From: Caldilineales bacterium
GTDB lineage: Bacteria; Chloroflexota; Anaerolineae; J102
Direction of reading: 5' to 3'
Length of the DNA: 54,571 bases
Assembly: GCA_019695115.1 (NCBI GenBank)
Contig: JAIBAP010000041.1
Span: 1-54,571 of the forward strand
A program made the position numbers and the translations under genes. Shown here one piece after another: positions 9,121 to 18,464 of this stretch. Below the pieces are notes generated by a model that was not told the DNA's origin, did not search any database, and worked only from the letters and a program-made list of their open reading frames with translations. The stretch's first letter is position 1. Every line of letters begins with the position of its first letter.

Positions 9121-9152
9121 AAAAAAAGCGGCCAGAGGGGTGCTCTGGCCGC
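9121..9152 (-). terminator. Intrinsic terminator of the aldolase gene
   Basis: A 10-bp GC-rich stem (9128-9137 with 9143-9152, 5-base loop) is followed on the minus strand by seven T. It lies 26 bases past the aldolase stop. The rest of 8924-9120 shows nothing I can assign. Confidence 0.9.
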
Positions 9153-9178
9153 TTGCAGGTTGAAAGGAAAGCCGGGGT

Positions 9179-10231
9179 TCAGGCAATGGTGATGCTGGCA
9201 TCCAGATAGACATCCTGGATGGTATTCAGCAGCGCCGCGCCCTCGGCCATCGGCCGCTGGAAAGCCTTGCGGCCGGAGATCAGCCCCATGCCCCCGGCCC
9301 GCTTGTTGATCACGGCCGTGCGCACGGCTTCGCCAAAATCGTTCTGGCCCGAAGCGCCGCCGGAGTTGATTAAACCGATACGGCCCATGTAGCAGTTGGC
9401 CACCTGATAGCGCACCAGATCGATGGGATGGTCGGTGGTGAGTTCCTCATAGACCTTCTTGTTGGTGTGGCCGAAACCGACTTTGCGATAGCCGTCATTG
9501 TTCTCGGCCATCTTCTGCTTGATGATGTCGGCCCCGATGGTCACGCCCAGATGGTTGGCCTGACCCGTCAGGTCGGCGGAGAGGTGGTAATCGACGCCGT
9601 CCTTCTTGAAGGCCGAGTTGCGCAGATAGGCCCACAGGATCGTCACCAGTCCCAATTCGTGGGCGCGGGCAAAGGCTTCGCTGATCTCCTGGATCTGGCG
9701 CCGCGATTCGGGCGAGCCATAGTAGATCGTCGCCCCCACGGCCACCGCACCCAGATCGAAGGCCTGATCGACGCTGGCAAACAGATTCTGGTCGTATTGC
9801 AGGGGATAGCTCAGGGTCTCGTTGTGGTTGAGTTTGACGATGAAGGGGATCTTGTGCGCATACAGCCGCGAGACCGAGGCCAGCACCCCCAGGGTCGAGG
9901 CCACGGCATTGCAGCCGCCTTCGAGCGCCAGCTTGACAATGTTCGCCGGGTCGAAGTAGGCCGGGTTGGGTGAGAACGACGCCCCGGCCGAGTGCTCGAT
10001 GCCCTGGTCGACCGGCAGAATCGAAAGATAGCCGGTTCCCGCCAGGCGGCCGTGGTCGAACATCATCTGCAGGTTGCGCATCACCACCGGCGAGCGGTCG
10101 GTGAGCGAGAACACCCTGCTGACATAATCAGGGCCGGGCAGGTGGAGGGTGGACTGCGGGATGCCGGTGCAGGTATAGCTCAGCAAGCCCTCGGCCTCGG
10201 CGCCGAGAAACTCAGTGATCGAAGTTGACAT
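9179..10231 (-). CDS. fbaB: Class I fructose-bisphosphate aldolase (FbaB/DhnA type)
   Basis: 350 residues. Cleaves fructose 1,6-bisphosphate to glyceraldehyde 3-phosphate and dihydroxyacetone phosphate through a Schiff base. The sequence is very close to E. coli FbaB, especially [20 protein letters not shown](V/L)ANCYMGR and [10 protein letters not shown]. By that alignment the Schiff-base lysine is K238. The start at 10231 ([10 protein letters not shown]) has a GAGGAG a few bases upstream; the longer frame to 10309 crosses the promoter. It stands alone between its own promoter and terminator. Confidence 0.95.
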   Translation of the reverse strand: MSTSITEFLGAEAEGLLSYTCTGIPQSTLHLPGPDYVSRVFSLTDRSPVVMRNLQMMFDHGRLAGTGYLSILPVDQGIEHSAGASFSPNPAYFDPANIVKLALEGGCNAVASTLGVLASVSRLYAHKIPFIVKLNHNETLSYPLQYDQNLFASVDQAFDLGAVAVGATIYYGSPESRRQIQEISEAFARAHELGLVTILWAYLRNSAFKKDGVDYHLSADLTGQANHLGVTIGADIIKQKMAENNDGYRKVGFGHTNKKVYEELTTDHPIDLVRYQVANCYMGRIGLINSGGASGQNDFGEAVRTAVINKRAGGMGLISGRKAFQRPMAEGAALLNTIQDVYLDASITIA

Positions 10232-10280
10232 TGGAATCTCCTCGGAAAAGGGATGAATTTTTGTGGTATGACCGGGCGGC

Positions 10281-10309
10281 ATTGTAACACTTTGCACGAT
10301 GTCTGGCAA
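10281..10309 (-). promoter_or_regulatory. Aldolase promoter
   Basis: On the minus strand TTGCCA (10304-10309), 17-base spacer, TACAAT (10281-10286). A start near 10274 would give a leader of about 43 nt. Confidence 0.6.
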
Positions 10310-10432
10310 TGACGAACATCATATCCTCGCCGGCCCGACCGCTCTCCTTCATTGCGCCCCAACTCCCGGCTGTGGTACGATGCTTCCCAACTCCGACCCC
10401 GCGTCGTCACCCTGTCTCCACCCGCCTCCCTC

Positions 10433-13225
10433 ATGCTTCGCCGTCACAGCCTGATCCTCGGGCTGCTCCTCCTCCTTGCCCTGGTCGCTGCCTGGCCGCT
10501 GTTCAACCCGCTGCACCCTTCGGCCAGCGCCGCCTTCGTCCCCGGCTCCGACACCTGGGCCTACGACGAATACACTTTCATCTGGTCGCAGTGGTGGCTC
10601 AAACACAGCCTGCTCGATGGCCGCGGCTCGGTCTTCTTCAGCCCCGACATCTTCTATCCCCTGGGGATGGAGATGATCCTCTACACCTACAACCTGATGG
10701 CGGCCATCTTGGCCCTGCCGGTGGGGCTGGCCGCCACCTGGGCGCTGGCCTCGAACCTGGGCCTGGCCTTCAGCATCGTCATTTCCGGCTTCGGGGCCTA
10801 TTTGCTGGCCTTGTGGACACTGAAAACGGGCGGGATGGCGGCTGGCAGGCGGGGCCGGGCAGCCGCACTCGTGGCTGCGGTCCTCTTTGCCTTCAGCAGC
10901 AACCGCGCCATCTACTTGGCGCTCGGCCACTACAACATCCACAGCGCCCACTGGCTGCCCTTCTTCGTCCTCTATCTGCTGCGCACGCTCAAGCAGCCCA
11001 GCCGCCACAACGCCCTCCTGTTGGGGCTGTTTGGCGCCTTCAACCTGCTGGTGGATATGCAGTACGGCGTCTTCATGGCCTTCCTGGCCGCCTGTCTGCT
11101 GCTGACCCGGCCACTGCGCGGGCTGCTGTTCGGACGCACGACGGGATGGCCGCGACGCTGGCTGGCCCTGGTTGGCGGCCTGGCCCTGGCCGTGGTCTTC
11201 ATCCTCCCCTATTTCTGGCAGACGGTGAAAGCCCTGGCCCACGCCGACTTCCTGCTGGCAGGCTGGGGCGACGCGCTCAAACTCTCGGCCGACCTGGTGG
11301 GCTGGTTCACGCCCACCGGCCTGCACCCGCTGTGGGGCAGCGACTGGCCGGCCTATCTGCGGGCGGTGCAAGAGGGGACGGGGCCGTTCAACGATGTCAA
11401 CACCGTCTTCCTGGGCTATGCCACCCTTGCCATCGCCCTGGTGGGCGCAGCAGCGGCCTGGCGTCGCGCCCGTGGCTGGGTGATCGCCGCCCTCGTCTCA
11501 GCCATCTTCACCCTGGGGCCGTTGCTGCAAATCCGCGGAACCTATCTCTTCGATTTCGACGGCCTCCAGACTTCGGTCCCTCTGCCGTTTCTGCTGCTGC
11601 ACTATGTCCCCTTCGTCCAGGGCAACCGCACCGCCAACCGCTGGAGCATCGTGCTGATGCTGTCGTTGGCCGTGTTGGCGGCGTGGGGTGTGGCCTGGGT
11701 GGGGGATAGGGCGAGACGCAGAGAGGGAGGGACGCAGGAACGCAGGGAAGTGGAGGGGGAGGGAGGGAGGGACGCAGGGACGCAGGGACGCAGAGAGGGG
11801 GGGAGGAGGGTTGGCATCATTGCCGTGGTCTGTATGGGCCTGATTCTGTTCGAGCACGCAGCTATGCCTCTGCCCACCACCGACGCCCGCATCCCCGCGG
11901 CTGTCCGCGGTCTGGCCGGGCTGCCCGAAGGGGCGGTGCTGCAAATCCCCATGGGTTGGCGCAACAGTTTCGGCGTGCTGGGAGCCGAAGACACCCGCGC
12001 CCAATACTACATGACCGCTCATGGCAAGCCCATCCTCTCTGGCAATACCTCGCGCAACCCGCCGATCAAGTTCGACTACTTCGCCCGACTGCCGCTGGTG
12101 CAGGCCCTGACCCAGCAAGAAGCCGGCCAGACGCCCGACCCCGAGACCCTGACCGCGGCTCAGGCCCAGGTGGACGACCTGCTGGCCTTGTGGGGCGTGC
12201 GCTACCTGCTACTGCTTCCGCCCGTGCCCGGCCGCCTGCCCTATGCCGATACCTGGCAGCCCAGCCAACAACTGGCCCTGGATCTGATCCCTCACACCGC
12301 CGCCCCGCTGCTCGATGACGGCAGTGTGCGCGTCTACGGCGTCGAACCAGGCCCGCCCCTGCCGCTGGCCCTGGATTTCGGCGGCCAGACGACCGACGCC
12401 TGGCGAGGCGAGGGCTGGAGCCGGGACGAGGCCGATGTGGGCGGGGCGTCGGGCATCTGGGCCAGCGAGCGCCGCAGCCACCTCCTGTTCCGCAGCGAAG
12501 ACGCCGGCCGGCGGCGGCTGTCGCTCCGGGCCGCCCCCTTCGTCTGGCCCGCCGCCTCGCCCCAGCGCCTGACCGTGACCCTGAACGGCCGCGCAGTGGG
12601 CCAGGCCGAACTGGCCGAGGGCTGGAGCGAGTACAGCTTCGACCTGGCCCCCCAGCCCGGCATCAACCACCTTTGGCTGGAATTCAGCCGCGCCGATAGC
12701 CCACGCACCGTCCTGAACCAGGCCATGATCGGCGCCACCGGCATCCAGGCCCCAGTCAATATCGAAGTCCACAGCTTCGACCAGGCCTACATCACCCTGA
12801 CCAACGCCACCAACAACCAGACGCCTGCTTCAGCCGGCCGGCGGGGCTACAACGTCACCGTCCTCGATCCAGACAGCGGTCGGGTTCTAGATCAACAGGG
12901 CTTCGACACCGTCGCCAATGGCTACGAGGTGGAGCGTTTGGTCACCTATCTATCTGGGCTGCGCCCCGGCCGCATCGTCATCCTGGCCACGCGCGAAGGC
13001 GCCGGCGGCTTTCTCACCGCCGAGGCCATCGCCGCCTTTCGCCGCCTGGGTTCCAGCGCCTCTGCTCCGGCTGATCTGGCCGGGCGAGCGCACGCCCTGG
13101 TCGGCGTCGCTGGGGCCGCGCCAGGGACTGCCGCCGAGGTCATCGACCCTGCCGACGCTTTCCTGCGTATCGACGGCGACTTTCGCACCCTGGCCGCAGC
13201 CTTCGATTGGCTGAACATCGACTGA
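10433..13225 (+). CDS. Polytopic membrane protein with C-terminal ILEI-like domain
   Basis: 930 residues. A GT-C-like N-terminal half has about 10-12 hydrophobic helices (residues 5 to about 490) and begins with a lumenal-loop sequence typical of membrane glycosyltransferases (PGSDTWAYDEYTFIWSQWWLKH). Extracytoplasmic domains follow. The last 150 residues resemble the ILEI/FAM3 domain: VNIEVHSFDQAYITLTN, GFDTVANGYEVERLVTYLSG, GRIVILATREGAGGFLTAEA, HALVGVAGAAPGTAAE. ATG 10433 (MLRRHSLILGLLLLL) is preferred over 10352, which lacks a signal-like start. A purine-rich word repeat lies in frame at 11713-11811. A possible promoter is TTGCGC/TACGAT (10352-10381). Glycosyl transfer is inferred, not shown. 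Confidence 0.75.
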   Translation: MLRRHSLILGLLLLLALVAAWPLFNPLHPSASAAFVPGSDTWAYDEYTFIWSQWWLKHSLLDGRGSVFFSPDIFYPLGMEMILYTYNLMAAILALPVGLAATWALASNLGLAFSIVISGFGAYLLALWTLKTGGMAAGRRGRAAALVAAVLFAFSSNRAIYLALGHYNIHSAHWLPFFVLYLLRTLKQPSRHNALLLGLFGAFNLLVDMQYGVFMAFLAACLLLTRPLRGLLFGRTTGWPRRWLALVGGLALAVVFILPYFWQTVKALAHADFLLAGWGDALKLSADLVGWFTPTGLHPLWGSDWPAYLRAVQEGTGPFNDVNTVFLGYATLAIALVGAAAAWRRARGWVIAALVSAIFTLGPLLQIRGTYLFDFDGLQTSVPLPFLLLHYVPFVQGNRTANRWSIVLMLSLAVLAAWGVAWVGDRARRREGGTQERREVEGEGGRDAGTQGRREGGRRVGIIAVVCMGLILFEHAAMPLPTTDARIPAAVRGLAGLPEGAVLQIPMGWRNSFGVLGAEDTRAQYYMTAHGKPILSGNTSRNPPIKFDYFARLPLVQALTQQEAGQTPDPETLTAAQAQVDDLLALWGVRYLLLLPPVPGRLPYADTWQPSQQLALDLIPHTAAPLLDDGSVRVYGVEPGPPLPLALDFGGQTTDAWRGEGWSRDEADVGGASGIWASERRSHLLFRSEDAGRRRLSLRAAPFVWPAASPQRLTVTLNGRAVGQAELAEGWSEYSFDLAPQPGINHLWLEFSRADSPRTVLNQAMIGATGIQAPVNIEVHSFDQAYITLTNATNNQTPASAGRRGYNVTVLDPDSGRVLDQQGFDTVANGYEVERLVTYLSGLRPGRIVILATREGAGGFLTAEAIAAFRRLGSSASAPADLAGRAHALVGVAGAAPGTAAEVIDPADAFLRIDGDFRTLAAAFDWLNID
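11713..11811 (+). repeat. Purine-rich word repeat inside a coding region
   Basis: Blocks of GGGAGGGACGCAGG and GACGCAGG occupy about 100 bases and are translated as an Arg/Gly/Glu-rich stretch between two membrane helices. Composition and repetitiveness differ sharply from the flanking gene. Confidence 0.8.
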
Positions 13226-13237
13226 GCAACCCCTTTC

Positions 13238-15163
13238 ATGCGCCCGCGCTCTTTGCTCCCCGCCCTCATCCTCGGTCTGGCCGCCTTCCTCGCCTACCGG
13301 CTGACGGCCGCGCCAGCCGTGCTGCCCGGCGACGCCGGCGAATTCCAGTTCACCATGCCCCTGGCGGGTCTTTCGCACCCCACCGGCTACCCACTCTACC
13401 ATCTGCTGGGCTGGGTCTGGACCCGGCTTTATCAGGCCAACCCGGCCCAGGGCGCCAACCATTTCAGCGCCTTGTGGGGCGGCGTGGCCGTGGGGCTGTT
13501 CTACCTGTTGGCTTACGAGGCTCTGAAACAATTGACCACCCATCTGCGCTGGCAGCGCGGGGCCGGGTGGCTGGCCGCTCTGGCCGCGGTCGTCTTCGCC
13601 GCCAACCCGACGCTGTGGGCGCAGGCCACGCAGGCCGAGGTCTATACCCTGCAGGCGGCGTTCACGGCGGCGCTGTTGGGTGCAACCCTGGCGGTGGGGG
13701 GCAGCCGGCTGCGCCAGGGGCGCGGGCCGTCGGCCCGGTTGATCGGCCTCACCCTGGCCGTGATCCTGGGCCTGGCTCTGACCCATCACCTGACGGTCGT
13801 CCTCCTCCTCCCCGGCATCGTCCTCTACCTCCTCCTCGTGCGTCCGGATGTGTTCGGCTTCCGCCGCTTGCTCAGGCTGGCGCCCTGGCTGCTGATCCCA
13901 CTGCTCCTCTATCTTTATGTGCCGTTGCGGGCCTCATCCAGCCCCTGGCTGCACCAGCCTCTGGCGCCCGGCCTGACGCTGGATCTCTTCGACGAGAGTG
14001 CGGCCGGGGTGCTGCGCTTCATCCTCGGCCTGGGCTTTGCCCCCAGTTTCCACGGCCCAGCGGCGGCGCTGGCGCAGGTTCCGATGGCGGCGCAGGCATT
14101 TCTGGCCCATTTCGGCTGGGTTGGGCTGGCGCTCATCGTCCTCGGCCTCGTCGCCCTGGCGTTGGAAGACCAGTTGCCGGCGCTGATTCTCACCAGCGTC
14201 AGCTTCCTTTGCGGCGTGGTCTTCAACCTCTTCTATGGCATCAAGGACATCGCCGCCTTCTACATCCCCGCCTATCTCATCGCCACCCTCTGGCTGGGGC
14301 TGGGCCTGGCCTATGTGATCGAGTTGGCGACGCGGGCGATCAGCACCCGTCTGCGGACTTTCCTGCTGCCATTCGCCGCCTTGATCCTCATCCTACCCTA
14401 CCTGCTGTTCGTGGCCTACCGCCCGCAATTCGACCGGGCGCGGGCCTATGAGACGGCCCTGCGCTGGCTCGACATCCTGGCCCTGCCCCTGCCCGCCGAT
14501 GCCATCCTCGTCAGCAACGACCGCGACGAGATGACGCCGATGCTCTATTTCCAGCAGGTCGAAGGCCGGGCGCCGGCGATGTCGGCCATCTTCCCGCTCA
14601 TCAGCCCTGACCCCGCCTGGGCCGACCTCAACACCACTCTCGCCACCGCCCTCTCGACCGGTCGACCCGTCTACACGATCAAGCCCATGCCCGGCGTCGA
14701 GGCGCTTTTCCAGGTGGATGCCAGCATGGATGCGGCAAGCGCCGGCGTCATAGCTATCGACGGCCCCCATCCCACACCCGACCCCAGCTTCGAAAGCCCC
14801 TACGGCCCCTACCTGCGCTGGCTGAACATCGACTGGTCGGGCAACACCGCCCCCGGCGGCGAGATGGACGTGACCCTGATCTGGCGAGTGACGCAGACCC
14901 CGCCCACAGCCTGGCACAGTTTCCTCCACCTCCTGGACGCCAGCGGCAACAAAGTCGCCCAGGCCGATGACCATCGCCCCGGCGGCTTCTACCTCCCGGC
15001 CCCGCTCTGGCGTCCGGGCGATGTCGTCCACGATGCCTTCCGGCTGCCCATCCCGGCCGACCTGCCCCCCGGCGACTACACCCTGGTGACCGGATTCTAC
15101 GACCCCGCCACCGGCGAGCGCATGGCCGACCCTCTGACCGTGGCCTCGGTCCGCTCGCCGTAA
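13238..15163 (+). CDS. DUF2723 (TMEM260-like) membrane protein
   Basis: 641 residues. The N-terminal part matches DUF2723: VLPGDAGEFQFTMPLAGLSH followed by PTGYPLYHLLGW, with conserved Asp-(x)-Gly-Glu and His-Pro-x-Gly-Tyr motifs of GT-C glycosyltransferases. About ten helices run to residue 390, followed by an extracytoplasmic region with a small beta domain (about 520-640, ending in VASVRSP). Eukaryotic TMEM260 is an O-mannosyltransferase; activity here is inferred. It starts 12 bases after the ILEI-domain protein, so the two are probably one transcription unit. Confidence 0.82.
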   Translation: MRPRSLLPALILGLAAFLAYRLTAAPAVLPGDAGEFQFTMPLAGLSHPTGYPLYHLLGWVWTRLYQANPAQGANHFSALWGGVAVGLFYLLAYEALKQLTTHLRWQRGAGWLAALAAVVFAANPTLWAQATQAEVYTLQAAFTAALLGATLAVGGSRLRQGRGPSARLIGLTLAVILGLALTHHLTVVLLLPGIVLYLLLVRPDVFGFRRLLRLAPWLLIPLLLYLYVPLRASSSPWLHQPLAPGLTLDLFDESAAGVLRFILGLGFAPSFHGPAAALAQVPMAAQAFLAHFGWVGLALIVLGLVALALEDQLPALILTSVSFLCGVVFNLFYGIKDIAAFYIPAYLIATLWLGLGLAYVIELATRAISTRLRTFLLPFAALILILPYLLFVAYRPQFDRARAYETALRWLDILALPLPADAILVSNDRDEMTPMLYFQQVEGRAPAMSAIFPLISPDPAWADLNTTLATALSTGRPVYTIKPMPGVEALFQVDASMDAASAGVIAIDGPHPTPDPSFESPYGPYLRWLNIDWSGNTAPGGEMDVTLIWRVTQTPPTAWHSFLHLLDASGNKVAQADDHRPGGFYLPAPLWRPGDVVHDAFRLPIPADLPPGDYTLVTGFYDPATGERMADPLTVASVRSP

Positions 15164-15236
15164 GATGCGCCCCCTTGGCTCACACTAAAGTTGTCCGAAC
15201 CATCCCTGAAGCGCACCGCAAACCCACCCCGAATCC

Positions 15237-15286
15237 CACGTACCCCCACGTACCACCCCCCACGCACCACGCACCACGCAACACGC
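15237..15286 (+). repeat. CACG/CACGCAC word repeat
   Basis: A pyrimidine/CA-rich block of CACGTACC and CACGCAC words fills the gap before the hydrolase gene. No promoter or Shine-Dalgarno is recognisable in 15164-15303. Confidence 0.6.
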
Positions 15287-15303
15287 CCCCCCATTCCCCC
15301 ACC

Positions 15304-16851
15304 ATGAAGCCCCTCCTCCCCCTCCTCATCTCACTCCTGCTCCTGCTTTTCCCGGCCCTGGCCCTGGCCGAAGGGACGCCCCCCGACCCCTTGCGCCAGC
15401 CGGAATCGCAGTCGCCCTATGGCATGGACATCATGGGGCCGGCCTGGCAATGGACCTTCCCCCGCGAGGATGCCTGGCCGCGCATGAGCGGCGAGATTCG
15501 CATCGACCAACTCGACGAGATCATGCGCAAGAGCGCCGCCGCCGGGGTGCGCGCCGCCCGCATCTCCACCTGGTGGTGCATGATCGAGCCGCAACGCGAC
15601 CAGTATTTCTGGACCGACATGGACTACGCCTTTCAGTTGGCCCGCAACTACGGCATCATCCCCGTCCCCGAGGTCTTCTTCACCCCCGCCTGGGCCACGC
15701 TGGCCGGCCCGAACGACGCCGAGTGCATCAACAGCACGGTCAAGAACTACCCCCCCACCGATATGACCGAATGGTCGCAGTTCATGTCCGACCTGGTGGC
15801 CCGTTACGGACGGCAGGGCAAGGACCAGGTTCACGACTGGGAGATCTGGAACGAGCCTGACCTGTGGGAATTCCTCTACGTGCCGCATGACCCCGACAAC
15901 GGCAGCGTCCCAGTCTACGCCGACCTGGTCAAACGGGCGCGGCAAGAGATCGACGCCCACGACCCCGGCGGGCGGCTGCTCTTGGGCGGGCTATCCGATA
16001 TTTACGGCCCGGCCTTCCTGGAGAAATTGCTGAACCTGCGCGGACCGCTCGACATCCGCGACGACGTGGATGTGGTCACGTTCCACGCCTTCAGCGCCCA
16101 CGAGGAGAAGATCAGCAAGCTCAAGGCTCCCCTGGCTGGGACGAACTACGAACTCTGGATCACGGAACTGAATCACTGGGGATGGGGCGAAGACACGTCG
16201 AGCGCGGCCCTGGCCGAACTTTATCAACGGCTCCAAAATCACGGCATCACCCGTTCGTTCTGGTTCAAGTCGTGGACGACCGACTGGGGGCCTGGCATTT
16301 TCGTCAATCGCGACCCCCTGTGGGTGCCGGGACCGTTCGAGCCGAGCGCCTTCTACACCACCTTCGAGCAGCAGGCCTTCGGCCACACCCTGCCCGGCGC
16401 CCCCATCCCCGAATGGCCGCCTTCGCACTCACTTGTGGGCGCGCAACCGTTCCTTGCCTGGCACGCCCCCCAGGCCGGCGACTTCCCCATCAGCGGCTAC
16501 AAGCTCCAGATCGACGACAGCCTGTTCCGCGGCCAGCCCTACTTCCACACGCCGGAGGTGGACGCCTGGATCCCGGCCACTCTCATCCACTTCTTCCCCC
16601 TGCAACGCGCCGGCGGCCAACCCGTCGCCGGAACCCGGCTTGCCGCCAGCCCTGCTTCTCCGCTGGTAGTGCCTGCGCTCGAACGCAGCAACTTCAGCCC
16701 CGACCGGGAACTCCCGCCCGGCCGCTACTTCTGGCGCCTCGCTGCCGTCGATAGCGAAGGCAACGTCGGCCCCTACAGTCCCGTCCAGACCATCCTTGTC
16801 GAAGCCGGCAGCCAGCGCACCTTTCTGCCCCTGCTCAAAGTCGCACCCTGA
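15304..16851 (+). CDS. Secreted GH39-like glycoside hydrolase
   Basis: 515 residues. Signal peptide (1-22, ends ALALA), then a (beta/alpha)8 clan-A hydrolase core. IWNEPD at 181-186 gives the acid/base E184, and LWITELNHWGW gives a likely nucleophile E288. TW-WCMIEP near 89-96 and PVPEVFFTPAWA fit the fold. A fibronectin-like C-terminal region follows (about 405-500). The protein ends with RTFLPLLKVAP, a tail shared in pattern with two other secreted proteins of this window. ATG 15304 opens onto the signal peptide. Family 39 is my best guess; families 5, 42 or 51 are possible. Substrate is unknown. Confidence 0.78.
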   Translation: MKPLLPLLISLLLLLFPALALAEGTPPDPLRQPESQSPYGMDIMGPAWQWTFPREDAWPRMSGEIRIDQLDEIMRKSAAAGVRAARISTWWCMIEPQRDQYFWTDMDYAFQLARNYGIIPVPEVFFTPAWATLAGPNDAECINSTVKNYPPTDMTEWSQFMSDLVARYGRQGKDQVHDWEIWNEPDLWEFLYVPHDPDNGSVPVYADLVKRARQEIDAHDPGGRLLLGGLSDIYGPAFLEKLLNLRGPLDIRDDVDVVTFHAFSAHEEKISKLKAPLAGTNYELWITELNHWGWGEDTSSAALAELYQRLQNHGITRSFWFKSWTTDWGPGIFVNRDPLWVPGPFEPSAFYTTFEQQAFGHTLPGAPIPEWPPSHSLVGAQPFLAWHAPQAGDFPISGYKLQIDDSLFRGQPYFHTPEVDAWIPATLIHFFPLQRAGGQPVAGTRLAASPASPLVVPALERSNFSPDRELPPGRYFWRLAAVDSEGNVGPYSPVQTILVEAGSQRTFLPLLKVAP

Positions 16852-16876
16852 AATTCGCCCACACCCCTCCCGACCC

Positions 16877-18112
16877 ATGTTAGCCACACCCACCCTCTCT
16901 GCTCCACCCGTCGCGCCCTTTGCTCCTGCCGCCCCTGCTTCGTCCACCGCTTCGCTGGCCGATCTCATGGCCAAAGTCGAGGCCGGGCAGCGCCTCGGTT
17001 TCGATGACGGCGTGCGCCTCTTTCGTAGCCACGACCTGCTGACCATCGGTCAGATGGCCGACCTGGTGAACCAGCGGCGCAACAGCGGCCAGTACGTCTA
17101 CTTCAACCAGAACCGCCACATCAACCCCACCAACGTCTGCGCTTTCCACTGCAACTTCTGCTCGTTTGCGCGCCCGCGCGAGGACAGCCCCGGCGCCTAC
17201 ACCTGGACGCCGGCCGAGATCGTCGAGCATATCCGGCCGGATGTGCACCCGCGCATCGCCGAATTCCACATCGTCGGCGGTTTGCACACACGGCTCGGCT
17301 TCGACTACTACGAAGACATCCTGCGCGCCCTCAAGCAGGCCTATCCCTGGGTGCATCTCAAGGCCTTCACTGCCGTCGAGATCGATTTCTTCGCCCAGCT
17401 GACCGGTCTCGACCACGAAACGGTGCTGCGCCGGCTGATGGCGGCCGGGCTGGATTCGATGCCCGGCGGCGGGGCCGAGATCTTCCACCCTGACATCCGC
17501 CGGCAAATCTGCCCCGAGAAGGCCGATGCCGACACCTGGCTTGCCATCCATCGCACTGCTCATCACCTGGGGCTGCACACCAACGCCACCATGCTCTATG
17601 GGCACATCGAGCAGTACGAGCACCGGGTCGATCACCTGCTGCGGCTGCGGGAATTGCAGGATGACACCGGCGGCTTCCAGACTTTCATCCCCCTGCGCTA
17701 CCACCCCGACAACAACAACCTGGGCCGGCGGCTGGACTGGACGACCGCCCACGACACCCTCAAGACGATGGCCGTCAGCCGCATCCTGCTCGACAACTTC
17801 CCGCACATCAAAGCCTATTGGATCATGCTGACCCCGCCCATCGCTCAACTGGCCCTGCATTTCGGCGCCGACGACATCGACGGCACCGTGGTCGAGGAGA
17901 AGATCTATCACGACGCCGGCGCCACCACCGAAGAGCATCTGGACAAGTTCGACCTCTTGCGCTACATCAAAGCCGTGGGCAAGACGCCGGTCGAGCGCGA
18001 CACCCTCTACAACATCATCGAAATCTACGACCAACCGATCGAGCACTACGCTCCCGACAGCCGCAAGACCCGCCGCGGCGATGTCAGGATCACACACATC
18101 GAGTTGAATTGA
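16877..18112 (+). CDS. mqnE: Aminofutalosine synthase MqnE (radical SAM)
   Basis: 411 residues. In the futalosine menaquinone pathway this enzyme joins 3-[(1-carboxyvinyl)oxy]benzoate and SAM to give aminofutalosine. The cluster motif CX3CX2C is C88-C92-C95 (NVCAFHCNFCSFAR), followed by family wording: FHIVGGLHTRLGFDYY, KAFTAVEIDFFA, MPGGGAEIF, ATMLYGHIE, LDNFPHIKAYWIML and DGTVVEEKIYHDAG. These separate MqnE from MqnC. It precedes mqnA, which makes its substrate, with a toxin-antitoxin pair between. It begins 25 bases after the hydrolase gene. Confidence 0.94.
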   Translation: MLATPTLSAPPVAPFAPAAPASSTASLADLMAKVEAGQRLGFDDGVRLFRSHDLLTIGQMADLVNQRRNSGQYVYFNQNRHINPTNVCAFHCNFCSFARPREDSPGAYTWTPAEIVEHIRPDVHPRIAEFHIVGGLHTRLGFDYYEDILRALKQAYPWVHLKAFTAVEIDFFAQLTGLDHETVLRRLMAAGLDSMPGGGAEIFHPDIRRQICPEKADADTWLAIHRTAHHLGLHTNATMLYGHIEQYEHRVDHLLRLRELQDDTGGFQTFIPLRYHPDNNNLGRRLDWTTAHDTLKTMAVSRILLDNFPHIKAYWIMLTPPIAQLALHFGADDIDGTVVEEKIYHDAGATTEEHLDKFDLLRYIKAVGKTPVERDTLYNIIEIYDQPIEHYAPDSRKTRRGDVRITHIELN

Positions 18113-18122
18113 CGCCCCCACC

Positions 18123-18455
18123 TCACCGACTGGCCTGCTCCATCGCCTCGATAGCCCAGGCATTTAGGCTTTTGCCCTCGGCCGCTGCCTGATAGGTGTA
18201 GCGCCGGTGCTGTTCGGGCGTCATGCGGATGTTGAAGCGACCGGAGAAAGGCTTTTCGGGTTGCAAGTTGCGCTCTCTGCAAACTTCGAGATAGGTCTGG
18301 ATCGATTTCACGAACTCGCGCTTCAATTCTTCGGTAGATCTGCCATAGAAAGTCAGCGGACTGCTGAGATTGATCACGTTGCCAAAGAACAGATCGATGT
18401 CAGGATCGTACTCGACGGCGGCGACGTACTCACCTTGACGCATGATAGTTGCCAT
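18123..18455 (-). CDS. hicB: HicB-family antitoxin
   Basis: 110 residues. N-terminal partial RNase H-like HicB fold (VAAVEYDPDIDLFFGNVINL...ITFYG-type strand pattern, then ELKREFVKSIQTYLEVCRE) and a C-terminal ribbon-helix-helix-like motif (FNIRMTPEQHRRYTYQAAAE, GKSLNAWAIEAME). The class neutralises HicA and represses its own promoter. It lies 9 bases downstream of the toxin gene, the usual toxin-first order. Confidence 0.9.
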   Translation of the reverse strand: MATIMRQGEYVAAVEYDPDIDLFFGNVINLSSPLTFYGRSTEELKREFVKSIQTYLEVCRERNLQPEKPFSGRFNIRMTPEQHRRYTYQAAAEGKSLNAWAIEAMEQASR

Positions 18456-18464
18456 AATGTTCTC

